DNA from: Rhizoclosmatium globosum
Taxonomy: Eukaryota; Chytridiomycota; Chytridiomycetes; Chytridiales; Chytriomycetaceae
NCBI GenBank assembly: GCA_002104985.1
Contig: MCGO01000074.1
Coordinates: 140,785 to 204,784, forward strand
Direction: 5' to 3'
DNA length: 64,000 nucleotides
Positions 22,564 through 33,722 of the stretch are shown here, in pieces (the first letter of the stretch is position 1; the number at the start of each line of letters is the position of its first letter). Below the pieces are notes generated by a model that worked only from the letters and a program-made list of their open reading frames with translations, had not been told where the DNA came from and searched no databases. The translations under genes and the position numbers were made by a program.

Positions 22564-22841
22564 GGGGTGTTCAAAAAGTGATGTTTCAACCTTTTGAAAA
22601 GTGGTGGTTCAAAACCTGTTGACAAGGAGGGTCAGAGTTGAGGTTTCGAATCGCACCTCCTTACTGTTCTGCTTCTTAGCGGTGGTGAATTGCGAAATTG
22701 AATCGTGAAACTGAAAAGTGATGCCCAATCGCGGAATTGAAAAGCGAGGGAGAGGTTTGCTTTTGGATTTGAAAAGCGAAGATTGGGCATTTTGAAACTT
22801 CACTTTTCGCACTTTCAAAATCCCCTACTTTGACCACCCCT
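22564..22841. repeat. Nested MITE-like element, copy C
   Basis: A 278-bp unit starting GGGGTGTTCAAAAAGT and ending ACTTTGACCACCCCT, flanked by ATT at 22561-22563 and 22842-22844. The interior again carries AAAAGTGGTGGTTCAAAACC and AAGGAGGGTCAGAGTTG. The left inverted repeat has diverged from the right one, suggesting greater age than copy A. Confidence 0.72.
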
Positions 22842-23363
22842 ATTATCCATAAGTGCAATCCTGATCATCTTCAGTCAAAACTTTATTGGAGACAATATCG
22901 ATACTCTCCTGCGTTACCTAGAAGGCAACAACGTCAACAGATGGTCCAAAATCTTTGTCAAACAAAATGGCTTAAACTCTAAACAGATGCTGGAGGCATA
23001 GGCAACACATCCCTCCAAGAACAAATCCTTCAATATGTTTGTAAGTTCCAACCTCTCAAACAGTTTGTGGATGCTAAAGTTCATCTCATCAGAAAAATCT
23101 CCCTACCTGCATTCATACATTTCTCCAGCAATCTAGCTCACTTTGGATATGGAAGAAATTGCTGCACTGTACTTGTACGGTTTCTCTGTATTTGGCCACT
23201 ATTTTGTTTTGTATGACGTATGTTACGTATTTGGTTCGTCAATGGATTCCAATAAGAACATGTTATTGGAAATGAGTCATCACGTGACTCACCAAAGTGA
23301 CCTTGGCGGGGTTTGAAGTGAGTGCCTATACGGCCGGACGGAGAAAAACCACCTCTAGCTTTT

Positions 23364-23377
23364 AGCAAGCTAAAAAG
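23364..23377 (-). repeat. Right terminal inverted repeat of the 3.7-kb element
   Basis: AGCAAGCTAAAAAG, followed by GAC at 23378-23380. Perfect inverted match to 19694-19707. Confidence 0.8.
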
Positions 23378-23958
23378 GACAAGGGTCGTGGATGTTGGTG
23401 TTTGAGGTAGGGACGTGAAAGGTTTGAGTTCGCCTTCTGTGTCTGACTCTGAGGAATCGCTGACATCGTCCGCATTAAAGAGAGGTGCGAATGGTGAAAT
23501 GGAGACAGGTTCCGCGGGAGGAGCGACCAGGTGAGTCACCGGCGGAGTAGGTGGAGTAGGCGGAGTGAAGGAGAGAGACGGGATTGCAGGATACTTCTTG
23601 ATTGCCACTTCCTTCTCCAGTAACAGTTCGTCCTCGTAACCCTCCGGCAGAAACACGGCAAAGCCCCTGACCAAGTCCGGCCGCCCCGCAAACAACGTCT
23701 TCACCTCGCCAACAACGTCGCCCGTTCCCAATTCGCCGTTTCGAAAGCGGCCAAGCAGCCGCACAAACGCCGCGTGGAGAACTGCGCCGCCGCTGCGCTT
23801 CACCGCCTCGAGAAACACGACACTTTCAACAACACTCGCAGGCGCCTTCGAATTGGACGACGTCGTCGATCGCTGCGACGAGAGTGACTCGCTTCGGATT
23901 CACTTGGTTAGTGTCGCCTTTGTACCCGTAGCACTTAGATGTACCTGCGTCGGTGCAT
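23378..23958 (-). pseudogene. PAH-domain membrane protein, N-terminal part (gene split by transposon)
   Basis: The first part of the gene completed at 18163-19693. After a Ser/Thr-rich lead (SESLSSQRSTTSSNSKAPAS) it shows one paired amphipathic helix domain of the Sin3 type: VVFLEAVKRSGG, AAFVRLLGRFRNGEL, VKTLFAGRPDLVRGFAVFLP. A Pro-rich and acidic linker (SDSSESDTEGELKPF) follows up to TSTTLVL, where the element sits. The frame runs on into the element by chance and stops at 23138. The start is inferred: a short exon MHRRR at 23958 joined by a GT-AG intron to the SESLSS exon gives the right frame. PAH domains normally bind helices of transcription factors in Sin3 co-repressors; here the domain is linked to a membrane-spanning C terminus. 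Confidence 0.65.
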
Positions 23959-25298
23959 GGAGGATGTGCTTTGCATTCAGGTTGAGAGATTGACAAAACA
24001 AAAAGAAAGAGGTTCAACAGGTTTTTACTGCAACTGGAGGAGTAAGAGGCATAGTGGTAGGAAAATTTATAGAGAGCTTCTCGGATGAATGGAGTTGTTG
24101 CCTTATCCAAATATCCATCCTCGTACTTTCTTTGAAGCTGAAAGATGGTCTTTTGATGATCCTTGGACATCTGCATCTTCACATGCCTCATGATATTGAT
24201 ATGTAGTGAGATTGAGAATAACTACATTTGTAATATAAGCACATTAAGTTTGCAGAGGAAGAGACACAAACCAAGTTTCAAGTGAAATGCAAGGAGCGAA
24301 TAAACGGCTGCAGCCATCAATGTCGCAATCAATAAATTGAGGAACACGAACGTAGCTATGGTTTCTTGCATACCCGGTACATCCTTTCCAAGCATTGCCC
24401 GAACTATTCCGTTCAATGGTATTTGTTAGCGCCAAACATTTGACGACACTGTCCCTCACCTGTCTCATTAAATGATTCTCGATTCCTGAAATAGATCCCA
24501 ATGACCCATCCGGAGAGCACAACAATAGCAGTAAGCAATATGGCTCCCAATATCGATGTCGTTACAAATAAATGATAATTCCGTGCACCCACGCATACAT
24601 TCAAGTACCCGCAATGATGGTCAAATCCAGACACGCATTTGTTGCATTGTTTGCAGTGTTTCGTTCCGCTTTGAACAACCACATCGCAGATTCCACAGTG
24701 TCCCGAAGCATCAATCACTGCGTATCCAGGTTTTTTGATAAAGTCTGTGTTTCGAGGGTGTCCTGATTTCCGTGCTTCGTGGCATGTGCGGTCTTCGGCG
24801 TCGATGAAGACTGTGAGGAATGTGCAGACGAGTTGGAGGAGTGCAAGAGGGAGGAGGATTGCTAGAGAGGGGAAGGGAAGGAAACGGGGAAGAGTTGCGA
24901 ATGTTTCAAGTACGAGAAAGATGTAGAAGATCCAGTGGAGGAGGAAGAGGCCTGTCAATGCGTGAGTTAAGACACAATCGTTTCAGTTGGAAGAGTCTTC
25001 AAGGTACCTGTGTATGGAGTCTGGCACTGTCGCAGATGGGATATCATTAGATAAAGTAAGAAGAGAGACAAAGGAATCTTACGCCTGAAGTTCTGCGCCA
25101 AGTGAGATCAACTTGGTTTCCAGGTTGCGAAAAGTAGTCGGCCGTTGAACACACAAAGAACGGCGGCTTCTTGCGGAGAATCGATGAGTCACTATGAGGC
25201 AATGATGAATTCGGCGTTGTGGACTTGAGTTCAAGGTTTTCTGCGGGTCGGCTTGGCTGCACTTGGTTGGTGTTGCTGCCTGCCGTTGCCCATCGCAT
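23826..25298 (-). CDS. DHHC-type protein S-palmitoyltransferase
   Basis: Transfers palmitate to cysteines of membrane-associated proteins, in an endomembrane or the plasma membrane. Exons in order: 25298 to about 25085 (cytosolic Ser/Thr-rich N terminus ending TWRRTSG), CQTPYTG, then the main exon with two TMs (FLLHWIFYIFLVLETFA; LAILLPLALLQLVCTFLTVF), the Cys-rich domain (HCGICDVVVQSGTKHCKQCN), the catalytic DHHC in CVSGFDHHCGYLNVCVG, and TM3 (ILGAILLTAIVVLSGWVIGI). A further exon carries TM4 (FLNLLIATLMAAAVYSLLAF), then LTTYQYIMR, the conserved TTxE/QY motif, with one frame correction near 24190. The C-terminal tail is uncertain: the open frame to 23826 overlaps the start of the PAH gene on the same strand, so the real stop is probably earlier or lies behind another intron. 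Confidence 0.87.
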
Positions 25299-25420
25299 TT
25301 TGGGACTGGTTTTTTAAACATCCCTTTTAAATAGAGTAGTTATTTCGTAGCTAGCATTTATTACGTAAATTCGATCGATGTATTCGCTTACAGTGGCCCA
25401 CGAGTTTTTGTATCACAGGA

Positions 25421-28400
25421 ATGGCTCAAAACCAACTCCCCCTCGAATACGAACTCTCAGACTCCTCAGACGATGAGAGTTTCTACTCTCTTGCACCATC
25501 ATCGTCTCTTTTTGATACAGAAAGTATCACGCAGGCTCGGTTCGAGAATGCGCTGGTGATGCCAAAGTTCTATGATGATGATGACAAGTCGGTTCTGTCG
25601 ATTGATGATGACGTTATGAGAGGGCATGAGGCTTCGGGAACTGTTTTGTTTCAGCCGTTGGCAACGGTGAGTTGGTTCAGGGGATGCTAAGGGTGGACGT
25701 TGATAACTTATTGGGTTGATTGCAGGGTGTTTCGGTGCTTTCACAGACTGCTAGGTGAGTTGATCGTTTGAGTCTTTGGTAAATAACTAATCCTGTTTGG
25801 TAGATTGTCGCTTGCAGTGACTGGTGCGGTTTCTGGCGCTGTGTTGGCTTCAGCTAGATGGTCAGTCCTCACTTCAGCCACCTGAAACAAAACTCATTTA
25901 AGGCTAGGTCGACTGCACTCACACTTGGAATCGGAAGATCTATTATTGTCGGTGCCTTGTCGAGTGCGAGAATCTTTCGGAGCGGTTCTTCGGAAGAGAA
26001 TATGTCGAGTTTGGAGCGCGTGAGTTTCGTTTTGAATGGGAACCTGACCAATTCTGATGGAAGCGTTTCTTGTAGATTACGGAGAGCTCTATTAAAGCTG
26101 TTACGGATGCATTCAGCCTTGCAGAGTTGTTTACGTATGGGACTTGGCACCTTGCTGATTCAAGTGTTCGTCTTTCTTTGACAGTTGAGTTTCTTTTTGT
26201 TTTAGTGCTCTTCGTTCCATTCACTTCAACTAAAACGAAATATAAAAAGGCTGCGACGGAAACGATTCAACTCCTCGACGGTGTGTTTGGAAGCACTGAG
26301 ACTTCGCGTGCCATCAGCAGTCTCGTCACACTCATTCAAGAGGAAATCAGACGCAGTATATTCAATGGAGTTACTGGAGGGACAGAGGCCACGATTCTTG
26401 GAACGTTGGGAAGTATTGCTGTACTTGGAAGTGTCAGTAAAGCGCTCACTGCCTTTGCGTGTTTGCAAACTGTCACGTACCAACGCAGTTTGAGGGAACG
26501 TAAACGCGTGGAGAAGATGTTTGATGGACTTGTTGTCCGTGGTGGTGGTATTGGTGGTGAGGAAGGAGATGTTAGTTTGAGGTGGCATAGGGAACGTGTT
26601 CAGTTCGATGGTGAAATGACACGTGTAAGTGTCAAGGAGCTTGGGGTGAGACAAAAGCGGTCGTTTCAGAATTTGAGGATGCCTGTTTTGATGGAGGATT
26701 TGGAGGAGGATGGGATTGTGACGTTGGAGGATGCGAAAGTACTTGTCCAACAGACGCAGTTGCAGGGTGCTGAAGTTGAGGTTTTGGAGACTGGGGAGAG
26801 TGTTAGGGTGAAGGCTATGTCGGGTAGTGTTATGATGCCTAAGGAGGGAGTTTCGATGAGTAGTAGTGGGCAAGGTGGGGACCGTGCGTTTTTGGATCGG
26901 GTCAGTCGAGACTTTTCTGGGAAGGATATGCAGGGACTTTTGAGTGACTTTGAACAAAAGTCGCTTGGCGTTGGCGATGGAGCTGAAGAAGTGGAAGTGA
27001 AAGAAGAGGAAGCGCAATCAAAGGGGAAAGCGTGGACTTTCTTTCGTGGTTTGTATGGAAGTAAACAGCGCGAGCGGAATGAGGCGGCCAAAGCTGCCGA
27101 AGGTAAAGGAAAAGAAAAGGCCCCACCGTCGCCTATTCAGTCCAAGACACGAACTTTAACGAAACGGCGAAGTGTTGTGACTATGTTTGATGAGGTTTGT
27201 TCTTCGCCCTTTTTCTCCTCAAACACTTTGCCACAAACAAAACATAATCTAACATTCTGATGACACGCGTCTATTAAGACGCGAAGTACTCAACAATCTG
27301 CTGACGGATCTCGCGTTGACCGATATGGGTTCCGTGTAAACAATCATCAAATGGAGCAATCTGAAACACAAAGCCTCTCTGGACTCTTTCCGAACGATGG
27401 ATACAATTACAAGCAATACCCACTACCACATCTATTGCGTAATTTGGAACGATATTGCCGGTTTGCAAGTGCTTCTTATGGGGCTGAGTTTATGAAACTG
27501 ATGGGAGTTGGAAACTTACGTGACATTCATACCACCGACGAATCTATTCACGCCAATCACTTTGCTTTCTCGATTCATGCTGGTATCCCCGTCAATGATA
27601 TCATTTTGTCTTCGTACACAGATTATGCACTGGCAAAGCCGGTTCATGACACGGTTATTCATTACGTCACGTTAGACCGTGAAGCGAAAGTTGTTGTTGT
27701 TGCGCTACGTGGAACTCTCGCATTGAATGATGTTTTGACAGACTTGAAATTCGATTATGCAGATTTCATGGGACATCGTGTGCATAGCGGAATGTTGCGA
27801 AGTGCTGCACTACTTTACAGGAAAGGAGCTGCTGTGAGAGAAGCCGTTAGACAGGCTTTGGAGGATAATCCAACTTATGGACTTGTCATCGTAAGTAGCT
27901 ATTTTGCATCGTGATTAAGCTTATATTTTATTTTCAAGACTGGTCATTCGTTAGGAGGAGGAGTTGCAGCTTTGTTGGCGTTGCGCTGGGCATGCAGAAC
28001 AACTGAACTGGGCATCAATCCCAATTCACCTTATTATCCACCGACTCCATTTGTGACATCAGGTCGTGGAGGATTCCCACGTGGGCGTCCAATTCACTGC
28101 TATTCATACGGATCGCCTTGTGTTGTTTCTCTCGAATTCAGTGCATTTGCGAAAGGACTTGTGAGCACTCTTGTGAATGGAGACGATATAGTGCCAACCT
28201 TATCAGTGGGACTCGTGCGAGACATGAAAGCCGTGACAATGAGTTTATTGGATTCTAAGAATCGCGGGTTGAGTGAAAAGATTATTTGGAAAACACTTGG
28301 CTTCCATGGAGGAAGTAGTGCATCGTCCGTTGCGGAGGAAGATTACTTTTGGAACGTGTTAACGCAATTGAAAGGCGGGATGACAAATGAGCGACTCTAT

Positions 28401-28676
28401 GTTGCTGGAAACGCGTATTGGATGGTGTCGTCTGAAACTGGTAAGTTGGATGTGGCAAGTTCCTACTCAAGCTGACCAATATTATAAGTCACGACCGATG
28501 GAGCGACATTGCAGAAAAAGTGCACGTGGCATGTTACATTAGAAAGGATTGACGATGTACGCGAAATGAATCAAGAACCACGGTTTTCGTCACGGTTAAT
28601 TTCAGACCACTTTCCAACAAACTATGAGCAAACATTGGGTGCATTGGTGGAAGCTGCATTTGGAGAAGGCAAATAA
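25421..28676 (+). CDS. Class-3 lipase, sn1-diacylglycerol-lipase-like
   Basis: Serine lipase of the alpha/beta-hydrolase class-3 group, likely membrane-associated and acting on diacylglycerol or similar lipids. An acidic N terminus (DSSDDESFYSL) leads through short exons with weakly hydrophobic helices to a long exon 26200-27190 (LIQEEIRRSIFNG, GTEATILGTLGSIAVLG), a charged region, then VDRYGF and the catalytic domain: FASASYGAEFMKLMG, VVVVALRGTLALNDVLTDL, the nucleophile elbow TGHSLGGGVAALLALRW after an intron near 27893-27937, YSYGSPCVVSLEF, and LVNGDDIVPTLS (catalytic Asp). The last exon ends GALVEAAFGEGK. A long insertion-rich N-terminal half is typical of DAGL-like fungal proteins. It diverges from the DHHC gene over 122 bp. 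Confidence 0.88.
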
Positions 28677-29249
28677 TAAAACAAATTCATGAGATTCGGA
28701 GCAGGTCATGTCCGAATCGAACAAGTTGTCTCGTCTCCTTTGCCCCATCCAAGCCTGCGCAGTTCCTTTCTTCGTCCTCGCTTGATTTGGCCCGCTGTGT
28801 CCTTTTTGCTTTCGGACAAACAAGGCCATAAAAGGCGATTTTCGTCCAGCTGTGACATTTTTTCCATCACGAAAACAACGCGAAAAGGTCTCTTCCTCTC
28901 TCTACTTCTCTTCCTTCCGCACCCTCACTGCCACCCACCAACTCTGTATCTTCTCGTGGATATCGTATCTTTCGACTGGATAGGTGCATCCTAGCCTCAG
29001 CCCAGTGCAGGATGTGGATATATTCTTGGTGCTTAGCCTGCGCAGCACCATCTCCCTCCTCATCAACACCAACCAACACCAATCACCTCCGCAGCAAAGT
29101 GCGCTATCTCGACCTCGACATCAGCACGTACCAACTCGTAACTCGTGGAGCCCTCTTCCTTCTCGACCGCCTTCGTCCAACAATTTTCCGATGTCAAAAC
29201 AATTCGCTGACAATATTCTCTTTCCTCTCCACCCCCTCACTCCAAACAG
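28677..29249. other. Upstream region of the cysteine-rich repeat gene
   Basis: About 570 bp between the lipase stop and the first recognisable codons of the cysteine-rich gene. It is strongly pyrimidine-rich on the plus strand (runs of CT and TTC between 28860 and 29250). It may hold a first exon encoding the signal peptide that the downstream protein lacks; none could be assigned with confidence. ATGs at 29012 (MWIYSWCLACAAPS) and 29192 are candidates. Confidence 0.35.
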
Positions 29250-32200
29250 ATGTCTGTGTCGACCGTCGCGGCCGCCCCAGTCACAACAGCTGCACCAGTT
29301 GTGTCAGCTACCTACCCTACCGCGTGTCAACCAGCCTACGGACCACCAGGTTCTCAATGGCTCTGTATTGACTCAACTCACTATGCCCTTTGTGGATCCA
29401 ATGGCCGTATGTAAATTTTTTCATAACAACGTACGCCTAATATTCTCATAAACAGAACCAGCCCCAGGAGTTAGCTTGGTTGCGAGTGCTGCTAACCTTG
29501 TTCCAGCTGGAACTCTTTGCTGTCCCGGAGCTCTCGGACCAATTCAGACTTGTGCCGGAGCAACTGCTCCTGCTCCAAGCCCTGCCCCAGCCAACCCACC
29601 AGTGACTCCAGCTAAACCAGCCACCCCCGCAGCTAGTCTTACACGTGTGGCAAACACAAACTCTTGTGCCGGAAAGGTCAATGGACAGATTGCTTGTAAC
29701 GCTGATGGTATCACGTATTCAGTCTGCAGTGGAAATGGACAAGCTCAGCCAGGTGCTAACACCCAGACTTGTGCTTTGTATGGCGCCAACCTGTTCTGTT
29801 GTGAATACATCAACGGATGTGATTGGAACTCGTGCCAAACCGGTCAGATTACCATTGGAACTACTGTTGTTCCAGGTCTTCCATGGGCTAACACGAAGTC
29901 TTGCGTTGGAAAGACTGGAGTCTACAACATTGCTTGTATAAGTGATACTCAATTTGTTGGATGCGTGAATGGATGTATGTACTCTGAGAGCTCTTGAATA
30001 TAACAGACTAACATTTCTCTGAAGCCCCGGCTCTTGGACCAAATGGACAGCTTGCCATCCAAAACATTGGCGCCAATCAATACTGTTGCGAGTATCTCAA
30101 CGGCGGAAGTTGGTACTCATGTTCTGGTACCGCCCCAGTTGTCACTCCAACCAGCCAAGTCATTGTGTACCCATCGTACCCCAACTGGGTCGCACCGCCA
30201 AACTACTATTATCCAACTGCTTGCTCAGCTCCACAAGGAATTTCGTGTATCAACTCGTACTCATTCTACCTCTGCACTCCACAGGGTGGTAAGTGCATCA
30301 TGCTTGAATTTCCATACCTAACTTAAAAAACTCAAGTTCCAAATGTTGCTGTGGGCGCCCAAAACTGCGCCGCAAACTCTTACTGTTGTGGTGGATACAT
30401 GGTTAATTCCTGTAGCTCGGACCCAACCTGTGGCGGTCGTACTGCCATTTACACAGGAGTAACTCCACCCGTCAACTATACTGGTATCGCGAATGTCAAC
30501 TTTGGAAACACGTACAGCTGTGCTGGCAAGGTCAACAACCAGATTGTTTGTCAAAATCCTGGAAACGGGCTCTACTCCACCTCGTATGGTGTCTGTCAGA
30601 ATGGTCAGCAATCAACTGCCGGACCAAACAACGGCATCATACAATGTGGAGCTGGATCAATCTGTTGCGAAGGGTTGAATCAGTGTTCTTACTGGGGCTG
30701 TGCTGGAACTGGAGTTTACAACCCAACAGTCATTCAACCAAACACTGCACTGATTCCAGGTACCGGCCTTTTGGCCAACACAGGATCATGTGTTGGAAAG
30801 CTCAACGGTCAGATCGCCTGTCAGGCGTATAACGTCTATCAAACCTGCAATGGAAATGGTCTTGCCGCTCAGTCTGGTAATGGTCCTGCCGTATACCCCT
30901 GTCCAGTTGGAACTCTCTGCTGCGAAGGACTTAACCGATGCGATTATTCATGTGGTTCTACGGCAGGTGTTTCTCCATTATGGCCATTTCCATGGGTTCC
31001 TCCAACCTCTTGCAGCAACATTCCAACCGGCTACTCTGTCTGCACAAGCTCCAACACCTACCAAACTTGTGCCAACGGTGCCTTCTCCTTCCAGTACACT
31101 TGTCCAGCTGGTTTGCAATGCTGCCCCAACTTGAACGGCTGTGGCCCAATTGGATGCTCCTTGTACACTCCACCATCTAACGTTTGCAGCAATAAGCCGA
31201 ACAACTACGTTTTCGCCACCTCCTTCACCTCGTTTGGTCAATGCTGGGGCGGTCAAGTTGTGCAGGCTGCCTCAATCGCTTGTCCAGCAAACACTGTGTT
31301 CTGTGAGAACCTTCAACGTTGCGACTATAACTGTGGTGGTGTTCCAACTACTATTCCAACTACAGCCTTCCAGGTTGCAACTGTTGTAGCTGTGACTCCA
31401 GCGGTTTCTTACACCCCATCTTGTGCCAACAAGGCAGATGGAGCCATCACTTGTATTAATGCACAACAGTACTGGACCTGTCAAGGTGGAAAGCCAGCTA
31501 ACATTAACAACCCCCAAAGCTGTAATACTGGCGCCTTTGTTAATCTAGGCTTGCAATGTTGTGAAAACTTGGGACCACAAGGTTCCTGCGGTTACGTTGG
31601 ATGTGGCCAGGGTGGACCAGTTCAACCAACCACTCCAGTTGCCCCGGTTAACCCAATCGTTCCATTCACCAGCGGCCCAACCGTCGACTACTGTGACACT
31701 CAAGCTCACGACTACGACCACATGGGCAAATTCTGTGTTGGTACTCGTTCCAACATGTGGTGTAAGGATGGCCAGCTATCCCGTATCAATTTCTGCCCAA
31801 CTGACCAGATTTGCTGCGAAAACACTGGTGAATGTGGAAACCCATCATTGGGTGGACCAGTTCCTTGCTACGTTCCAAAGGGTATTCCACAACGTAATGC
31901 TGGTTGTGTTGGAACCCTTAACTCATGTAACGACCTTGCCGATGGTGCTCGTGTCTGTACTGGTATCAACACCTTCTCGTACTGTTTGGATCAAAAAGTC
32001 TTTGCACCACTTAACCAAAAGTGCGCAACCGGATACCAGTGTTGCCCACTGCTTGGAGGACGCTGTGAAGAAGACTGTAACTACCCAACTCAGCCAGTTG
32101 GCCACTGTGACGATCAACCAGACGGAGCCTCTGTCTGTAATGGTTACCGTTCATACAAGATCTGCCACAACGGAGGATGTCTCGGTACCTTTGACTGTAT

Positions 32201-32456
32201 CGGTTCTGACAAGGTGTGCTGTCCATCCACTGGTCAATGTGCAAAGAAGTCCGACTGTTCCGACCAAACCCAGTTCTGGCCTGTTGTCGACACCACCTGC
32301 AAGGGCTTGCTCAACAAGAGAGTTTGTTCTGCTGATAAGAAGTGGGTCAATGTCTGTTTGCAGGGTCACGTCGTTGCCAAGTTCTCTGCTTCTGCTGGCT
32401 ACAACTTTGGTTGTGACGATGATGTCGTGTCTCCAGACTCTACTCTGTACAACTAG
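29250..32456 (+). CDS. Secreted protein with about 13 tandem cysteine-rich repeats
   Basis: Probable extracellular or cell-wall protein. Each repeat of 50-70 residues has the pattern SCxGKxxGxxxC, then Y-x-x-C-x-N/G-G, then C-x-x-G-x-x-C-C-E/P-x-L-x-x-C and a final C, spaced by Pro/Thr/Val-rich linkers. Examples start SCAGKVNGQIAC (29655), SCVGKTGVYNIAC, SCAGKVNNQIVC, SCVGKLNGQIAC, SCSNIPTGYSVC, SCANKADGAITC and HCDDQPDGASVC; typical second halves are GTLCCEGLNRCDYSC and GYQCCPLLGGRCEEDC. Three introns (about 29404-29458, 29970-30023, 30292-30336) join the frames; 30337-32456 is one exon. Cys spacing resembles small fungal carbohydrate-binding modules such as CBM19, which is only a suggestion. 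The same domain occurs at 32.9 and 39 kb. No hydrophobic signal peptide is visible at the ATG used, so an upstream exon is likely missing. Confidence 0.8.
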
Positions 32457-32850
32457 AAAAGGTCGTGCATTGGCCAATCACTTCCTTTTATTTAACCGTT
32501 TGTAGTATATTGTTGTTCTCTATTACTTTGTTTTGCCGTCTGCCATTGTTTTCCTACCATCTGTTTTTTCTTATCATTTAACCTCTCCCGAAAGGGATGT
32601 TTTTCAAACGAGGTGACCCATGTTTTGGTTGAGTTGGGGTTTTGTTGCAAGCTGCCGTTTTTGTGCGCTCTGGCGTTCGGGTTATTTGGTTGCATTATGG
32701 ACTTTCTCTGGACTTTACTGGCTGCCTTGCTTTTGGCGCCCTGACTAATTTTTTTATCTTCCTATCCCCTATTCAATGGGTTGATTTTATCTTTCTTATG
32801 TATCAACGGAAGTTAGTGAATAAATATGGCGATCTGAGCATTACTTTTAA
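32457..32850. other. Intergenic region between two cysteine-rich protein genes
   Basis: Nearly 400 bp, T-rich on the plus strand, presumably the 3' UTR/terminator of the repeat protein and the promoter of the next gene. No coding sequence or RNA gene seen. Confidence 0.3.
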
Positions 32851-33722
32851 ATGAATATGTTTTGAGATTTACGTACTGCTTCTCTGCGTTACAGTTGTAT
32901 CATCTGCCCCTGCTCTCAAACGAAAGGGTGACTCATGTGTTGGGAGGCCTGATGGGGATCTTGTTTGCGTTGGTCAAGCTTCGTTCAATCTGTGTTTTGG
33001 TGAAGGTATTTTCATGTGTGAATACATAAGGGAAAGCTAACATTGGATAAAACAGTAAGCACCCCTGCACAAAGCTGCAGTAAAGAAACAATATGCTGCA
33101 ATAACGCTTGTGTTTCAAAAATGGATAACGCTTCTTGCGGTGTGGGTATGAGGAATCAAGGACGATTGAACGACAATCTCAGCCCAACGCTTTCCCTGAA
33201 CATACCCACAAATCAAATTGTGTCGTCTAATCAAATATCAAAATCTATCATCGATACATTTAACACGGGTAGCTCTGCAACTGTGGTTGATGACTCCGCC
33301 AGCATCTATCTCGCGGCGATGATACCCACAGCTTCTCAAACGAGTGTTACGAGCTCTCAAACAACAACAATGCAACCATCAGCGGGCACGTCAGTTGATG
33401 CTGTTTTGGGGAGTCTGAAAATGACCACCACATCAACGACACTAAGCCCATCCTCATCGCCATCTGTCTCAATATCCAATCAAATGTCAACCACAACCAC
33501 AACATCGTCATCGACGACTTCAACAACTACGACTGCAATGACTACAACGTTAGTGAAAAGTGTAACCCTAAGCGCAACCACCGCTGGATTTGGCGTCAGC
33601 ACAACTGAATCGGGATGGCGTCAACAGAAGTTGGCGTTGGGTCCTTGGGATTTTTCGGATACATTTATGTCGGTGTGTTTGTCATTGCAGGACTCTTTGT
33701 TTTCCATAAATATGTGGTGTGA
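32851..33722 (+). CDS. Membrane-anchored cysteine-rich protein with Ser/Thr-rich stalk
   Basis: Type I cell-surface protein by prediction. A signal peptide (EIYVLLLCVTVVSSAPA) is followed by one copy of the cysteine-rich repeat found in its upstream neighbour: SCVGRPDGDLVCVGQASFNL, then after an intron (near 33007-33052) SCSKETICCNNACVSKMDN. A long Ser/Thr-rich stalk follows (TTTTTSSSTTSTTTTAMTTT region, 33340-33570), likely O-glycosylated, and a C-terminal helix (GFFGYIYVGVFVIAGLFVF) ends the protein. Two one-base corrections are needed: in the TTTT run after the start ATG and near 33610 before the anchor. The frame without the second correction would extend to 33750. Ligand unknown. Confidence 0.7.

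Larger units (their letters stand above)
19694..23377. mobile_element. DNA transposon-like element with 14-bp terminal inverted repeats, inserted in a gene
   Basis: A 3684-bp segment bounded by perfect 14-bp inverted repeats (CTTTTTAGCTTGCT at 19694-19707; its reverse complement at 23364-23377) and flanked by the direct triplet GAC (19691-19693 and 23378-23380), read as a 3-bp target-site duplication. Excision restores the interrupted minus-strand reading frame exactly. The interior is low in GC compared with flanking exons and carries only decayed coding remnants on the plus strand: a frame with MTSNTSSAMKNNTNQASGS near 19800, an ORF at 20112-20387, fragments at 21360-21690 (FHIDAIAQSNLSK, then IKFLQFKLRNHMSTQ) and near 22885 (DNIDTLLRYLEGNNVNRWSK). 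I recognise no transposase catalytic domain, so the superfamily is open; a 3-bp duplication would suit CACTA- or PIF/Harbinger-related elements. Three smaller inverted-repeat elements are nested inside. Confidence 0.78.

Noticed and set aside
23138..23377. Continuation of the PAH reading frame to a stop at 23138
   Set aside because: It lies inside the inserted element and has no conserved content; the frame is open there by chance.
19694..23377. Assignment of the element to CACTA, PIF/Harbinger or KDZ
   Set aside because: The 3-bp duplication fits more than one group, and no catalytic motif or diagnostic terminus was seen.
26226..27017. 263-residue minus-strand frame
   Set aside because: Antisense shadow of the lipase gene's long exon; His/Thr/Pro-rich low-complexity product with no recognisable family.
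29192..29451. Short open frames proposed as the signal-peptide exon of the giant repeat protein
   Set aside because: None has a convincing hydrophobic core or a splice phase that can be decided; left as an open question.
31561..32505. 314-residue frame overlapping the cysteine-rich repeat gene
   Set aside because: Shifted frame over the same exon; the Cys-repeat frame continues to 32456 with conserved spacing, so this one is a by-product.
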